DNA of 64,000 nucleotides from FEN-1297 sp964498065 (GTDB lineage: Bacteria > Bacteroidota > Ignavibacteria > Ignavibacteriales > Ignavibacteriaceae), in assembly GCA_964498065.1 (NCBI GenBank), contig CAZCFZ010000012.1:16598-80597 (forward strand). Reading direction: 5' to 3'. The notes beneath the pieces are model-generated. The model did no database searches. It was not told where the DNA came from and worked only from the letters and a program-made list of their open reading frames with translations. This document shows, piece by piece, positions 45,164 through 54,635 of the stretch. Made by a program: the position numbers and the translations under genes. The stretch's first letter is position 1. Each line of letters begins with the position of its first letter.

Positions 45164-46288
45164 TTAACTCAGGTGTTTAAAAAACTCATTACATTTTTCA
45201 TCAACAAAATTTTTCGTTTTTTCTTCAAAATATTTTCTGTCAAACTGTTTTGCATAAGTGCTGAGTGTATTAGAGTTAAATTTATCTTCACTTTTTTCAA
45301 ATTCTTTTACTGCCTCAATTACATTTTCCGGCCTTTGTTCATTAAAAAGAATCCCGGTTTCATAACTAATAATTGTTTCGGACGCACCTCCTTTATTAAA
45401 CGCAATAACAGGAGTACCGCAGGATAGGGCTTCAATCATAATTATTCCGAAATCTTCTTCGGCTGCAAAAATAAAAGCTTTTGCCTTTTGCATATAAGCT
45501 TTTAACTTGTCCGTCTTTAGATACCCGAGAAATTCTATATTGCTTGTCGACTTTGATTTTATTTTCCTTTCTTCCGGGCCGTCGCCGATAATGATTAATT
45601 TCTTATCCGGCATTCTTGAAAAAGCCTCGGCAATTATATCTATCCTTTTATAAGGAACTAATCTAGAAGCAGTTAAATAATAATCTTCTTTATTTGTAAC
45701 TAAAGGAAATTTATCGGTATCAACCGGCGGATAAATAACGGCGGCATCTCTCTTATAGATTTTGTTTATTCTTTTAGCGATATATTTTGAATTGGCTATA
45801 AAATAGTCAACTCTGTTTGAAGCAGCAACGTCCCACATCCTGATATAATGAAGAATTGCTTTTGCAAATATCCCTTTCAAGCCGGTTGATAAATTAGACT
45901 CCCTTAAATACTGATGAGTTAAATCCCAGGCGTATCTAATGGGTGTGTGACAATAGTTTATATGAAGCTGGTTCGAATTGGTCAGTACTCCTTTGGCAAC
46001 AGCGTGAGAACTGGAAATAATTAAATCATAACCGGAAAGGTCGAACTGTTCGATTGCATAAGGAAAAAGAGGTAAAAATTTTCTATGATTATTTTTTACT
46101 GATTTCCATTTTTGAAGAAAAGAAGTATTCGGTATTTTATTTTTAACAACAATTTTTTGTTCTTCATCATTTAAAAAATTAAAGAGAACAAATATATCGG
46201 CATCCTTCCAAATATTTGTTAAAGATTCAACTACTCTTTCGGACCCGGCATAGCCGGCAAACCAATCGTGGATAATTGCTGTTTTCAA
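45164..46288 (-). CDS. Glycosyltransferase family 4 (WbaZ-like)
   Basis: A 374-residue GT-B fold glycosyltransferase. The N-terminal MKTAIIHDWFAGYAGSERVV is typical of one GT4 subgroup of O-antigen/exopolysaccharide operons, often mannosyltransferases. The C-terminal domain has TASRLVPYKRID, IIIGDGPEE and EDFGIIMIEALSCGTPVIAF, the nucleotide-sugar-binding E-x7-E element. The start is TTG 46286-46288. Sugar and linkage unknown. The gene lies 11 bases behind the upstream GT4 gene and 16 before the glycosylphosphotransferase. Confidence 0.92.
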   Translation of the reverse strand: MKTAIIHDWFAGYAGSERVVESLTNIWKDADIFVLFNFLNDEEQKIVVKNKIPNTSFLQKWKSVKNNHRKFLPLFPYAIEQFDLSGYDLIISSSHAVAKGVLTNSNQLHINYCHTPIRYAWDLTHQYLRESNLSTGLKGIFAKAILHYIRMWDVAASNRVDYFIANSKYIAKRINKIYKRDAAVIYPPVDTDKFPLVTNKEDYYLTASRLVPYKRIDIIAEAFSRMPDKKLIIIGDGPEERKIKSKSTSNIEFLGYLKTDKLKAYMQKAKAFIFAAEEDFGIIMIEALSCGTPVIAFNKGGASETIISYETGILFNEQRPENVIEAVKEFEKSEDKFNSNTLSTYAKQFDRKYFEEKTKNFVDEKCNEFFKHLS

Positions 46289-46298
46289 ATACTTCTTA

Positions 46299-47417
46299 TT
46301 AATATTGTTGATTAAATACCCTAAAATAAACTTCTTTTGTCTCTTCAGCCATTTTTTCTATACTAAATTCCTTTTCAACAATTTTTCTGGATGCCTTGGA
46401 AAAACTTTCCCACAATTCTTTATCGGCGGATAGTTTCAATAAGTAATCTGCAGCTCTTTCCGGCATATCTAAATTATACAAAAAACCATTAACATTTTGC
46501 CGAACGACATCTGCATTTCCTGTTACATCACTAGCAACAGCAGGAATTCCATGCGCCATTGCTTCCAAAATACCTAAAGGTAAACCTTCCCAGCGCGAAG
46601 TTGAAATATAACAAAATGCATCCTTTAAATAATCAGCAGGATTATCAACCGATCCTAATAGTTTTACGAATGATGATAAGCCGTTTTGTTCCAGCTTTAG
46701 TTTAAAAACCTTTTCGTTCTGCCCGCTGCCTAAAATAATTGTTTCAAACCGCTCAATTTGATTTTGTCTTTTTAATTCCTTTAAAATTTCAATCATCAAT
46801 ATAGTATTCTTTTGATAATTAAAACGACTGAAGGTTATTAACCTTAATTTTTCACCATCAAAAATTTTTTCTTTCACCACTTCGGCAGGAATAATAACCC
46901 CGTTATTTATAATATTTAATTTCTTATTCTGTGCAATCTTTAACTTTTTTACTAATTCATACTCGCTTCTGGAAACCGTAATAAAAGATTTTGTAAATAT
47001 AGACATGATTCTTTCAAGCAAAATATATACATGTTTTTGTAAGCCATTGTATTCGCCGATATGAATTCCATGAAAAGTATGAATGCAGGGTACAGAAGTA
47101 AGCAGTCTTAAGGTCCTCCCATAAATTCCTGCTCCTTTACCGTGTGAATGAATAAGGTTAATCTTATTTTTGTGAAGAAATAGTATTAAACTTGAAACAG
47201 CACTAGTTTTAAATTTTCTGTGCGGAATTAATATCATCCGTTTGTTTCCCAAAAGATGTTCATACCTTTTCCAATAAGGATAATCATCCGGACAGGCGAT
47301 ATAAAAATCTATTTCAACATTAAGCATTTGTATTAAGCGGTATATATGTTCCGGTCCTCCGCCGAAATCAGCTCTAACTGAAATCAAAAGAACTTTAATT
47401 TTATTATTGCTAGACAT
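46299..47417 (-). CDS. Glycosyltransferase family 4
   Basis: A 372-residue GT-B enzyme. The N-terminal domain has VRADFGGGPEHIYRL and IHSHGKGAGIYGR (acceptor side). The C-terminal domain has LITFSRFNYQKN, TIILGSGQNE and STSRWEGLPLGILEAMAHGIP, the GT4 donor motif. It is a member of the polysaccharide operon, six bases behind the GT2 gene. Sugar specificity cannot be read from sequence. Confidence 0.92.
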   Translation of the reverse strand: MSSNNKIKVLLISVRADFGGGPEHIYRLIQMLNVEIDFYIACPDDYPYWKRYEHLLGNKRMILIPHRKFKTSAVSSLILFLHKNKINLIHSHGKGAGIYGRTLRLLTSVPCIHTFHGIHIGEYNGLQKHVYILLERIMSIFTKSFITVSRSEYELVKKLKIAQNKKLNIINNGVIIPAEVVKEKIFDGEKLRLITFSRFNYQKNTILMIEILKELKRQNQIERFETIILGSGQNEKVFKLKLEQNGLSSFVKLLGSVDNPADYLKDAFCYISTSRWEGLPLGILEAMAHGIPAVASDVTGNADVVRQNVNGFLYNLDMPERAADYLLKLSADKELWESFSKASRKIVEKEFSIEKMAEETKEVYFRVFNQQY

Positions 47418-47423
47418 TAATAA

Positions 47424-48266
47424 TTAAAAAATATTTCTTCTAATAAACGTATAGAAAGTTATGCCCAAATAAGTGGAAAAATGAACAATATTTCTTGCTA
47501 GTAAAATTACAAATCCCTTATTTCTGTAAAAATTGTACTCCGGAAGTTTTATATTTCTCTTTTCTTGAAGATACATGAGTCGTTCTTTTTTCTTTTCCCA
47601 TCCGCGGGAAAGCTGATTTTTATGAACTCTGTATTTACAATGAAATCTTGGTATGAATCCGAAATTACCGAGTTCACTTAATCTCAGCCACATATCATAA
47701 TCATGTGTAATAAGGTTTGGATCTTCATCGAACTTTCCTGCTTCAATAAACTTTGCACTTTTAACTAATACTGTTGAAGGTAAAATGGAATTTCCTTTTT
47801 TTAACAAGTCATCTCGAGATTTTGCAGCTCTAAAGGTCAGAGGCAGTACTTCATAATATGGAGAGAATAAAGAAGCATCGCCGAAAGTTACACTCATTGA
47901 ATAAACAAATACAAAATCCGGGTTTTTATTAAAGTACGCAATCTGTTCACTTAATTTTTCCTTATACCATAAATCGTCGTTATCCAAAAAAGCAATAAAC
48001 TGCCCCCGTGCAAAATCAATTCCATTGTTTAATGGAACAGAAGGTCTGCCGGAATGCGTGATTTTAAAATATTTTATTCGCGGGTCTTTTTTCTCATATT
48101 GTTTTACAATATCTAATGTATTATCCGTTGAACCATCATCGACGACAATTAATTCAAAATTCTTATAAGTTTGATTCAGCACCGAAACAATCGTCTCACC
48201 AATATATTTTTCAGAATTATAGGCTGGAATTATAACGGAGACCAAGGGGTTTGTATCTTCTTTCAC
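47424..48266 (-). CDS. Glycosyltransferase family 2
   Basis: A 280-residue GT-A enzyme: VSVIIPAYNSEKYIGET, VVDDGSTDNT, the DxD-like metal motif in FLDNDDLW (~95-102), and DYDMWLRLSELG as the late acidic motif. It transfers a sugar to a lipid-linked intermediate on the cytoplasmic side. GTG 48264-48266 overlaps the flippase stop by four bases, so the two are translationally coupled. Confidence 0.92.
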   Translation of the reverse strand: MKEDTNPLVSVIIPAYNSEKYIGETIVSVLNQTYKNFELIVVDDGSTDNTLDIVKQYEKKDPRIKYFKITHSGRPSVPLNNGIDFARGQFIAFLDNDDLWYKEKLSEQIAYFNKNPDFVFVYSMSVTFGDASLFSPYYEVLPLTFRAAKSRDDLLKKGNSILPSTVLVKSAKFIEAGKFDEDPNLITHDYDMWLRLSELGNFGFIPRFHCKYRVHKNQLSRGWEKKKERLMYLQEKRNIKLPEYNFYRNKGFVILLARNIVHFSTYLGITFYTFIRRNIF

Positions 48267-49591
48267 TTTGATACCGCAGATAAAATTATCCGATTAATAT
48301 TCATTATATAAATTAAGTATAGAAAACCTATGATTAAAATAGTATATGCAATACCATCAAGGCCGAATATTTTTATCATTAAAATATTGAGACCGACGGA
48401 AACAACACCAACAGCAACTTTGGGAGGTAAGTACTTGTTTGGAACATTGAGAGCCATTCCGTGAATTGTTAATGATTGCCCTGTATAATACAAACCGGTT
48501 CCCAAACAAATTATAGGAAGCAGGTACCAATAAGCAGCATAATCCGAATTACTGATTAGAATGATCAAATCTTTTCCCCAAAGATAGGTGAATAATGTGG
48601 AGAAAAGAGCTATAATAAAAATTACTGTTGAATTTATTCTAATATACTGTATTCCCTTCTTTATTCTATTCGTGTCTTCCATATCCGCATATTGTTTATA
48701 AATTATTGGCGACCAGAAGTCGTTCATAACGGTAAACGGAGTTATAATAAGCCCTGTTATAAGTCCTAGCATAACAGAGTAAATTCCCACATCAGACGTA
48801 GACAGAAATCCGTTGATAATCCACTTATCTCCATTAAATTGTAGCCATCCTATGAAACCCCAGATAAAAAACGGAATCATGTACTTCATTAATTTACCGG
48901 TTATTTCTTGCTTCATTTCCATTGTTGCTTTGAAACTTTTTTCGTCTTCATCCGGTAAAGATTTTATAAAAATAAAAAGTTTGACGGTGGATGAAAACAT
49001 TGCAACAACAACCAGTGTTAGTAGCACATAAACTAAGTTAAGACTATTAGATAAAATCAAATAATAAAATAGAATTATCGTAATTGCTTTTTCGCTTCCT
49101 AGCAGTATAGAATTTTGCTTTCGCTTTCTGATGAGATTCAAAACGGAGTTTAAAAATTCATTGAGTTTGGATGCAAGAATGTATAAGCAGGCAGCCATGA
49201 AAAACATACCCGGTTGTTTTGTTTCAATAAACCGGGGAATTAATAAAGATACAGCGGAGATTATCAATAAAACTATTGTAAAAACAAGGAGAATTCTGTA
49301 GACTATACCGACAAATTTCCATACAAGCTTTTTTTCCATATAATGATAATAAAACCTAATAAGGCCTTGTGATAAAGGAGTATGGAATACCATGCCTACT
49401 AATATTGCGATTGATACAACAAGAGCATAAATTCCATAATGTGCAGTCCCAAGCTTTGATAATAACTTAAGAATTATAAAACTGAAAATTATGTTCATGA
49501 TCTGTCCCAGAATAACCCACCCCATTTCCTGCATCGAGCTCAAGCTGATATTAGAAGTAATGAAAGCAAAAGGCTTGTTTAATTTCAGCAT
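48263..49591 (-). CDS. Wzx-type oligosaccharide flippase
   Basis: A 442-residue integral membrane protein with ~12-14 helices of the polysaccharide transporter (MOP) superfamily, which moves undecaprenyl-linked repeat units to the periplasm. The N-terminal LGQIMNIIFSFIILKLLSKL and GIYALVVS are typical. It is the first gene of the minus-strand polysaccharide operon; the start is ATG 49589-49591. No chain polymerase is in this operon; the O-antigen ligase-like gene at 20246 is far away. Confidence 0.88.
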   Translation of the reverse strand: MLKLNKPFAFITSNISLSSMQEMGWVILGQIMNIIFSFIILKLLSKLGTAHYGIYALVVSIAILVGMVFHTPLSQGLIRFYYHYMEKKLVWKFVGIVYRILLVFTIVLLIISAVSLLIPRFIETKQPGMFFMAACLYILASKLNEFLNSVLNLIRKRKQNSILLGSEKAITIILFYYLILSNSLNLVYVLLTLVVVAMFSSTVKLFIFIKSLPDEDEKSFKATMEMKQEITGKLMKYMIPFFIWGFIGWLQFNGDKWIINGFLSTSDVGIYSVMLGLITGLIITPFTVMNDFWSPIIYKQYADMEDTNRIKKGIQYIRINSTVIFIIALFSTLFTYLWGKDLIILISNSDYAAYWYLLPIICLGTGLYYTGQSLTIHGMALNVPNKYLPPKVAVGVVSVGLNILMIKIFGLDGIAYTILIIGFLYLIYIMNINRIILSAVSK

Positions 49592-49944
49592 TCTTAGTTA
49601 TCCCTGCTTTTATGGGCAACAATATTATGTGAGATTAAAATATTAAAAAAAAAGATAAATCTTTTTGAGATACAGTGTCTTTTTAATTTAAATTTGCTAA
49701 AAATTAATTTCAATTGGGGAATGTCCACTAATACTTTATAAAATTAATCCAAATATAGAAAAATTAATTTTGAATTTTAACTTTTAGTAAGATGCGTAAT
49801 ATTAAATTAAAAATTACTATTTTTTGAAGTAACTTTTAATAAGAAACTTGATAAATAAATTTTTAAGATATTTTTTAATTCGGATCTTTATATAAATTGG
49901 ATTAGAAAAAGAAAAAGTAAATTTTGAAAGATTATTTTTATTAA
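49592..49944. other. 353-base divergent promoter region, no gene seen
   Basis: AT-rich sequence between the leftward polysaccharide operon and the rightward GT2 gene. It must carry both promoters. No clear repeat, operator or RNA fold is visible. Confidence 0.5.
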
Positions 49945-50721
49945 GTGCAGCAGAAAATAAAAATATCGTCAATTATCATAGCAAAAAATGAAGAGCTGAA
50001 TATTCGCCGGTGTATTGAAAGTCAGCTTGAATGTATTGATGAAATTATCATTATTGTTGATGAAGATTCAAGTGATAAAACATTGGAAATGGTCAAATCC
50101 TTCCCTCAAATTAAGTATGAGATAACAAAATGGAGGGGATATGCAAAAACAAAGCAGTATGCCGTCTCACTTGCGTCAAATGACTGGATCTTGTGGATTG
50201 ATGCCGATGAGGTAATTACTCCGGAACTTTGTAATGAACTGAATAAATTTAAAGATTCTTCTTCGGCGCTTTCAGCGTATTCAATACCAAGATTAGCAAA
50301 TTTTTTAGGAAGATGGATTAAACACAGCGGCTGGTATCCGGGCAGAGTTGTTCGGCTGTTCAATAAAAACAAAGCATCTTTCAGCGAAAAAAATGTGCAT
50401 GAAGATTTAATTGTCAACGGAGAAATTGGTGAACTGCAAAGTAATCTTGAACATTATACCGATCCCTCCATTAAACATTACTTTGAAAAATTTAATAATT
50501 ATACATCATTAGCTGCCGAAGAGCTTAAAAGGAACAATAAAAAATTTTATTTAAGCGACATTATTCTTAGGCCTGTTTTTATTTTTATAAAAATGTACGT
50601 CATTAAACTCGGATTTTTAGACGGTGTACAGGGATTTATTCTGGCAATATTTTCTTCGGCATATGTTTTTACCAAGTACAGCAAGTTCTGGGAAATAAAA
50701 AGAAAAAAGGAAAGCAAATAA
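49945..50721 (+). CDS. Glycosyltransferase family 2 (WaaE/KdtX-like)
   Basis: A 258-residue GT2 of the lipopolysaccharide-core type: IIAKNEELNIRRCIES, VDEDSSDKTLEM, WILWIDADEVI (metal DxD) and WYPGRVVRLFNK, followed by a C-terminal amphipathic or hydrophobic segment (~205-235). Close relatives add heptose or glucose to LPS core. The start is GTG 49945. Its stop overlaps the ATG of the DUF1844 gene (TAATG), the start of a small plus-strand operon. Confidence 0.9.
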   Translation: MQQKIKISSIIIAKNEELNIRRCIESQLECIDEIIIIVDEDSSDKTLEMVKSFPQIKYEITKWRGYAKTKQYAVSLASNDWILWIDADEVITPELCNELNKFKDSSSALSAYSIPRLANFLGRWIKHSGWYPGRVVRLFNKNKASFSEKNVHEDLIVNGEIGELQSNLEHYTDPSIKHYFEKFNNYTSLAAEELKRNNKKFYLSDIILRPVFIFIKMYVIKLGFLDGVQGFILAIFSSAYVFTKYSKFWEIKRKKESK

Positions 50722-51011
50722 TGGAACAAACAAACGATCAAGTTTTATTTATGCAGTTAGTAATTCAAAATCAGCAGATAGCTTTAATGTCTTTGGGAAA
50801 GATGAAAAATCCTCTAACCGATAAATCCGAAATCAATTTGGATTATGCAAAAGTTTCAATCGATACACTCGATATGCTTTTAGACAAAACTAAAGGTAAT
50901 TTATCCGAGTACGAGGAGAAATTTTTAACCGAGGTAATCAAAGAGTTAAAATTAACCTACGTAGAAGAGTTAGGTAAAGAACAAAATACGAAGGAAGAAA
51001 AAAAGCCGTAA
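50721..51011 (+). CDS. DUF1844 family protein
   Basis: A 96-residue protein with the DUF1844 core: LFMQLVIQNQQIALMSLGKMKNP, YAKVSIDTLDMLLDKTKGNL and the final EEKFLTEVIKELKLTYVEEL. It is small, helical and widespread in FCB and other bacteria, with no known function. It is coupled to the GT2 gene and followed, 111 bases on, by NAD kinase. Confidence 0.9.
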   Translation: MEQTNDQVLFMQLVIQNQQIALMSLGKMKNPLTDKSEINLDYAKVSIDTLDMLLDKTKGNLSEYEEKFLTEVIKELKLTYVEELGKEQNTKEEKKP

Positions 51012-51122
51012 ATTTAATGCTGATTGTGTTTTTTAATATATACTTTTATAATGGATTGAAATAACTTTTCTATAGATTTATTAATCTATATTGATATTTT
51101 ATATACGGGGAAAGAAAAAGTA

Positions 51123-52019
51123 ATGATAATAGGAATTATAGCCAATATTACAAAGGATAACGTTTTTGATGTAGTATCTGCACTTGTTAGGAAATTAAAA
51201 TCGAGGGAGTTGGATTTTTTACTCGGAGATAGTTTATATGAAAAAAGAGTGCTGCTTTCGGAAAAAATTACAAAAGCAAACTTTGCCGAAATTGATAAAT
51301 TATGTAAGAAATCGGACATTATTCTTTCGATAGGCGGTGACGGTACAATGCTTGCCTCTGCATTTAAAGCACACAAATACGATAAACCTGTAATGGGAAT
51401 AAACCTCGGCAAACTGGGATTTCTTGCCGAAGCCAATATAAACAAGATGGATGTTTTTATCGACGATATTAAAAAAGGCCGTTATAAAATAGATAAAAGA
51501 ATTGTTATAGAAAGCAACTGCTGCGGACATAAAGTTGAAAAGCTTTTTGCAATAAACGATATAGTTATTGATAAAGGCGGATGGCCGAAAATGATCGACT
51601 TAACAATTTATGTGGATGATGAATATGTAACCACCTTTGCAGCGGACGGTTTAATTGTTGCGACTCCTACCGGTTCAACCGGATATTCAATATCAACCGG
51701 AGGACCTATTGTAAGTCCTAGAGCAAATGTAATCACTTTATCGCCTATTTCTCCTCACAGCCTAACAGTAAGGCCCCTGGTACTTTCGGCCAATCAGGTA
51801 ATTACAATTCAAGCAAATTCTCTTCACAAAGAGCTTCATGTTAACTGCGACGGGCAGCGGGTATTTGCATTTCCTCCTCCGCTGGAATTAAAAATAAAAA
51901 AATGTGAAAGGCCGTTAAAGCTTGTTCATACCTCTTTATCAAATTATTACGAGACTTTAAGAAACAAACTTTTATGGGGAATCGATCTAAGGAAAAATTC
52001 TCTTAACAATCAGGACTAA
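51123..52019 (+). CDS. nadK: NAD kinase
   Basis: A 298-residue cytoplasmic enzyme that phosphorylates NAD to NADP. The GGDGT motif (~71-75) binds ATP/NAD phosphates and the NAD-binding loop is DGLIVATPTGSTGYSISTGGP. Length and order match bacterial NadK. ATG 51123. It is followed two bases later by a thioredoxin-like gene. Confidence 0.96.
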   Translation: MIIGIIANITKDNVFDVVSALVRKLKSRELDFLLGDSLYEKRVLLSEKITKANFAEIDKLCKKSDIILSIGGDGTMLASAFKAHKYDKPVMGINLGKLGFLAEANINKMDVFIDDIKKGRYKIDKRIVIESNCCGHKVEKLFAINDIVIDKGGWPKMIDLTIYVDDEYVTTFAADGLIVATPTGSTGYSISTGGPIVSPRANVITLSPISPHSLTVRPLVLSANQVITIQANSLHKELHVNCDGQRVFAFPPPLELKIKKCERPLKLVHTSLSNYYETLRNKLLWGIDLRKNSLNNQD

Positions 52020-52021
52020 AA

Positions 52022-52546
52022 ATGAAAGCGATAATATTATTTTCTCTTATTATTTTAACAGGGATTCCGTTAATGGCGCAGGACAGCACAAAAACTATGA
52101 AGGATACAATAGTTACGGATGTTTTATCACAGGAGCCGATGCTGCTGGGCTATACCAATAGAAAGGCGTTTCAAGATACGAGCTTCTCATGGTGGTTTAA
52201 TTCTGTTTACGATACTTATAATGTTGATACGGCAACAGCACAAAATCTTGCTGATAAACTGAAAGATGTTAGAATAACTATTGTAATGGGAACCTGGTGC
52301 AGCGACAGCAGAAGAGAAGTACCAAGGTTCTTTAAGATTCTTGATAAAATTAAATATCCGTCAAGCGATGTAACTATTATAACCGTCGGAAGAGACAAAG
52401 AAGGCCGGGGAGAAGAAACAAAAGGCCTGGACATAGAATCGGTTCCTACATTTATTTTTTATAAAGACGGTAAAGAATTAGGCCGAATTATTGAATCGCC
52501 CAAAGTAAGTCTTGAAAAAGACATGGAGAAAATCCTGTCTAATTAA
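52022..52546 (+). CDS. Exported thioredoxin-like protein (single Cys WCSDS)
   Basis: A 174-residue protein with a signal peptide (residues 1-20, cut after MAQ) and a thioredoxin fold whose active site reads GTWCSDSRREVPRFF (~90-105). Only the first Cys of the CxxC pair is present, so dithiol oxidoreductase activity is unlikely; it might be a thiol-binding or peroxidase-like member. IESVPTFIFYKDG is the cis-Pro loop. Probably co-transcribed with nadK, ending at a terminator (52558-52581). Confidence 0.88.
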   Translation: MKAIILFSLIILTGIPLMAQDSTKTMKDTIVTDVLSQEPMLLGYTNRKAFQDTSFSWWFNSVYDTYNVDTATAQNLADKLKDVRITIVMGTWCSDSRREVPRFFKILDKIKYPSSDVTIITVGRDKEGRGEETKGLDIESVPTFIFYKDGKELGRIIESPKVSLEKDMEKILSN

Positions 52547-52557
52547 AATTTCCAAGT

Positions 52558-52584
52558 AGGGATTTGATTTATCAAATCCCTTTC
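52558..52584 (+). terminator. Terminator behind the thioredoxin-like gene
   Basis: A 9-bp stem AGGGATTTG/CAAATCCCT with loop ATTTAT, followed by TTCTAGTTC; the T tract is interrupted. Confidence 0.65.
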
Positions 52585-52721
52585 TAGTTCATTTAATAAA
52601 GTAGGAATTATTTCTCTATTTTATCAGCTGCTCGCTTTCCACTTCTTTATATAATTTTGTAATAAAATAGTTGTAGTTTAAAAGTAAAATCTTTTATCTT
52701 ACAATAAAAAATTACTTACTT

Positions 52722-54194
52722 ATGGCAAAGCATTTACTCAGCAAGTCTTCATTTATCAAGGGAATACAATGCGATAAACAATTGTTTCTCTATAAGTATC
52801 ACTACGACTTGATGGACAAAGTAACTGAAAGCCAGCAGGCCGTATTCGACCGGGGGACAAATGTAGGAATTCTTGCACAAAAACTATTCCCCGGGGGATC
52901 TATTGCAACAGAAGATCCTAGAAAATCAGATAAAGCAATTAATAAAACAATTGAATTATTAGAGCAAGGAGCAAATGTTGTTTATGAAGCTGCTTTTCTG
53001 TTTAACGACATCCTTGTTATAAACGATATAATTGTTAAAGAGGGGAATCAATGGTCTGTATATGAAGTTAAAAGCTCCACTTCAATTTCGGAAACTTATC
53101 TGCTTGACGCTTCAATTCAATATTATGTTTTAAAAAACTGCGGGTTAAATATTAAAGACATTTCTATCATTTATATTAATAATCAATATGTAAGAAACGG
53201 TGAACTGGATATACAGTCCTTATTCAATATTGAAAGCGTTAAAGAGCTCGTTCTTACCGAGCTGGATTTTGTAGAAAAGGAAACCGAAAGACTGAAATTA
53301 GTACTTAAAAAGAAACAAATACCGGATATACCTATCGGCCTTCAGTGCAGCAATCCTTACAAATGCAGCTTCTGGGGCTATTGCTGGAAAGATATTCCGG
53401 AATATTCGGTATTTGATATTGCAAACTTAAAAACCGAAAAGAAGTTTGAGCTTTATAATAACGGCCATGTAAATCTTGAAGATGTTCCGACAGACTTTAA
53501 GCTTAATGATAACCAAAGAATGCAGGTTGAATCTCACATTAACAATAAAATTTTTTTAGATGAAGAAGCGATAAAAGATTTTGTATCAGGTATTAAATAT
53601 CCTATATATTTTATGGACTTTGAGACCTTTATGCCTGCAGTGCCTTTGTTCGACAACTCAAGGCCTTATCAGCAGATACCTTTTCAATATTCACTTCATT
53701 ATAAAAAAGATAAAAATGCCGAACTTGAGCATTTTGAGTTTTTAGCCGATGCAAACGGAGATCCGCGTTTACCTTTTATTAAAAAACTTCTTGATGACAC
53801 AAAAGCGGAAGGAACAATTTTAGTCTATAACAGGGCGTTTGAAATTACCCGCTTAAATGAAATTGCAAGGGATTTCCCTGAATTTAATAAGGAGATTGAC
53901 AAAAGAATAAATCGAATTGTCGATCTGATGATTCCTTTTCAAAAGAAATATTATTACACTCCCGAAATGAAAGGTTCATACTCGATTAAATATGTTCTCC
54001 CCGCGCTTGTTCCCGAAATGAATTATAATGAACTGGAGATAAGGGAAGGCGGAACAGCATCAATTGCATTTGAGAGTTTGTATTATGAAACTGATTTATT
54101 TAAAACGGCAGAAATAAGAAAAAATCTGCTTGAGTACTGCAAGATGGATACGTTGGCTATGGTAGAGATTTTAAATAAATTACAAATGCTGTAG
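52722..54194 (+). CDS. DUF2779 protein, putative PD-(D/E)XK plus DnaQ-like nuclease
   Basis: A 490-residue protein. The N-terminal half resembles Cas4/RecB-type PD-(D/E)XK nucleases: a Cys near the start (IQCDKQLF), acidic NDIIVKEG, YEVKSS as the EXK motif (~120-125) and a Cys cluster CSNPYKCSFWGYC, which could ligate an Fe-S cluster. The C-terminal half is DUF2779, beginning with YFMDFETFMPA, an RNase H-like exonuclease first motif, and ending with YCKMDTLAMVEIL, a DnaQ-like last motif. Nuclease activity is inferred. It stands alone, with TA genes downstream. Confidence 0.88.
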   Translation: MAKHLLSKSSFIKGIQCDKQLFLYKYHYDLMDKVTESQQAVFDRGTNVGILAQKLFPGGSIATEDPRKSDKAINKTIELLEQGANVVYEAAFLFNDILVINDIIVKEGNQWSVYEVKSSTSISETYLLDASIQYYVLKNCGLNIKDISIIYINNQYVRNGELDIQSLFNIESVKELVLTELDFVEKETERLKLVLKKKQIPDIPIGLQCSNPYKCSFWGYCWKDIPEYSVFDIANLKTEKKFELYNNGHVNLEDVPTDFKLNDNQRMQVESHINNKIFLDEEAIKDFVSGIKYPIYFMDFETFMPAVPLFDNSRPYQQIPFQYSLHYKKDKNAELEHFEFLADANGDPRLPFIKKLLDDTKAEGTILVYNRAFEITRLNEIARDFPEFNKEIDKRINRIVDLMIPFQKKYYYTPEMKGSYSIKYVLPALVPEMNYNELEIREGGTASIAFESLYYETDLFKTAEIRKNLLEYCKMDTLAMVEILNKLQML

Positions 54195-54271
54195 GGAGAC
54201 CTGGAACGGGAAACTGGGGGTCGGAAAAAGATATAGAAAACCACGAACGAGATTCTACAGGTTGCTCTTTA

Positions 54272-54299
54272 TATACAAAATTATATATTTGTATACAAA
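54272..54299. promoter_or_regulatory. Operator-like palindromes before the BrnT gene
   Basis: TATACAAA (54272-54279) and TTTGTATA (54288-54295) are inverted 8-bp repeats with 8-base spacing. The second overlaps a perfect 12-bp palindrome TTTGTATACAAA (54288-54299). The start codon is 45 bases downstream. This suits an autoregulated toxin-antitoxin operator. Confidence 0.55.
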
Positions 54300-54343
54300 A
54301 GTATAAGTCTATAAATTAATATTACTATTATAATGAGATAATT

Positions 54344-54631
54344 TTGGAATTAGTTTTTGAATGGAATAAAAAGAAAGCGGTAGCAAACTTTAATAAGCAC
54401 AAAGTAGAATTTAATGAAGCCAAGACTGTTTTCTTCAATCCTCTTTCTAGAATATTTGACGATGAGATTCATTCGATAAACGAAAAGAGAGAATTAATTA
54501 TAGGTCATTCAGATAGAGGCAGGTTATTAATTGTAATTTTTACTGAAAAGAAGCAAAATTTGATAAGGTTAATTAGTGCAAGAATTGCAACGAATAAGGA
54601 AAGGAAAGAATTTGAAGAAAATATTAAATAA
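54344..54631 (+). CDS. brnT: BrnT family toxin
   Basis: A 95-residue RelE-fold ribonuclease toxin of the BrnT family. Signature segments are FEWNKKKAVANFNKHKVEF, the conserved D-E-I-H region and GRLLIVIFTEK, then LIRLISARIATNKERKEFEE, the RISAR motif. The start is TTG 54344. A putative antitoxin gene begins four bases after the stop. BrnT toxins usually precede their antitoxin, as here. Confidence 0.9.
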   Translation: MELVFEWNKKKAVANFNKHKVEFNEAKTVFFNPLSRIFDDEIHSINEKRELIIGHSDRGRLLIVIFTEKKQNLIRLISARIATNKERKEFEENIK

Positions 54632-54635
54632 CAAT

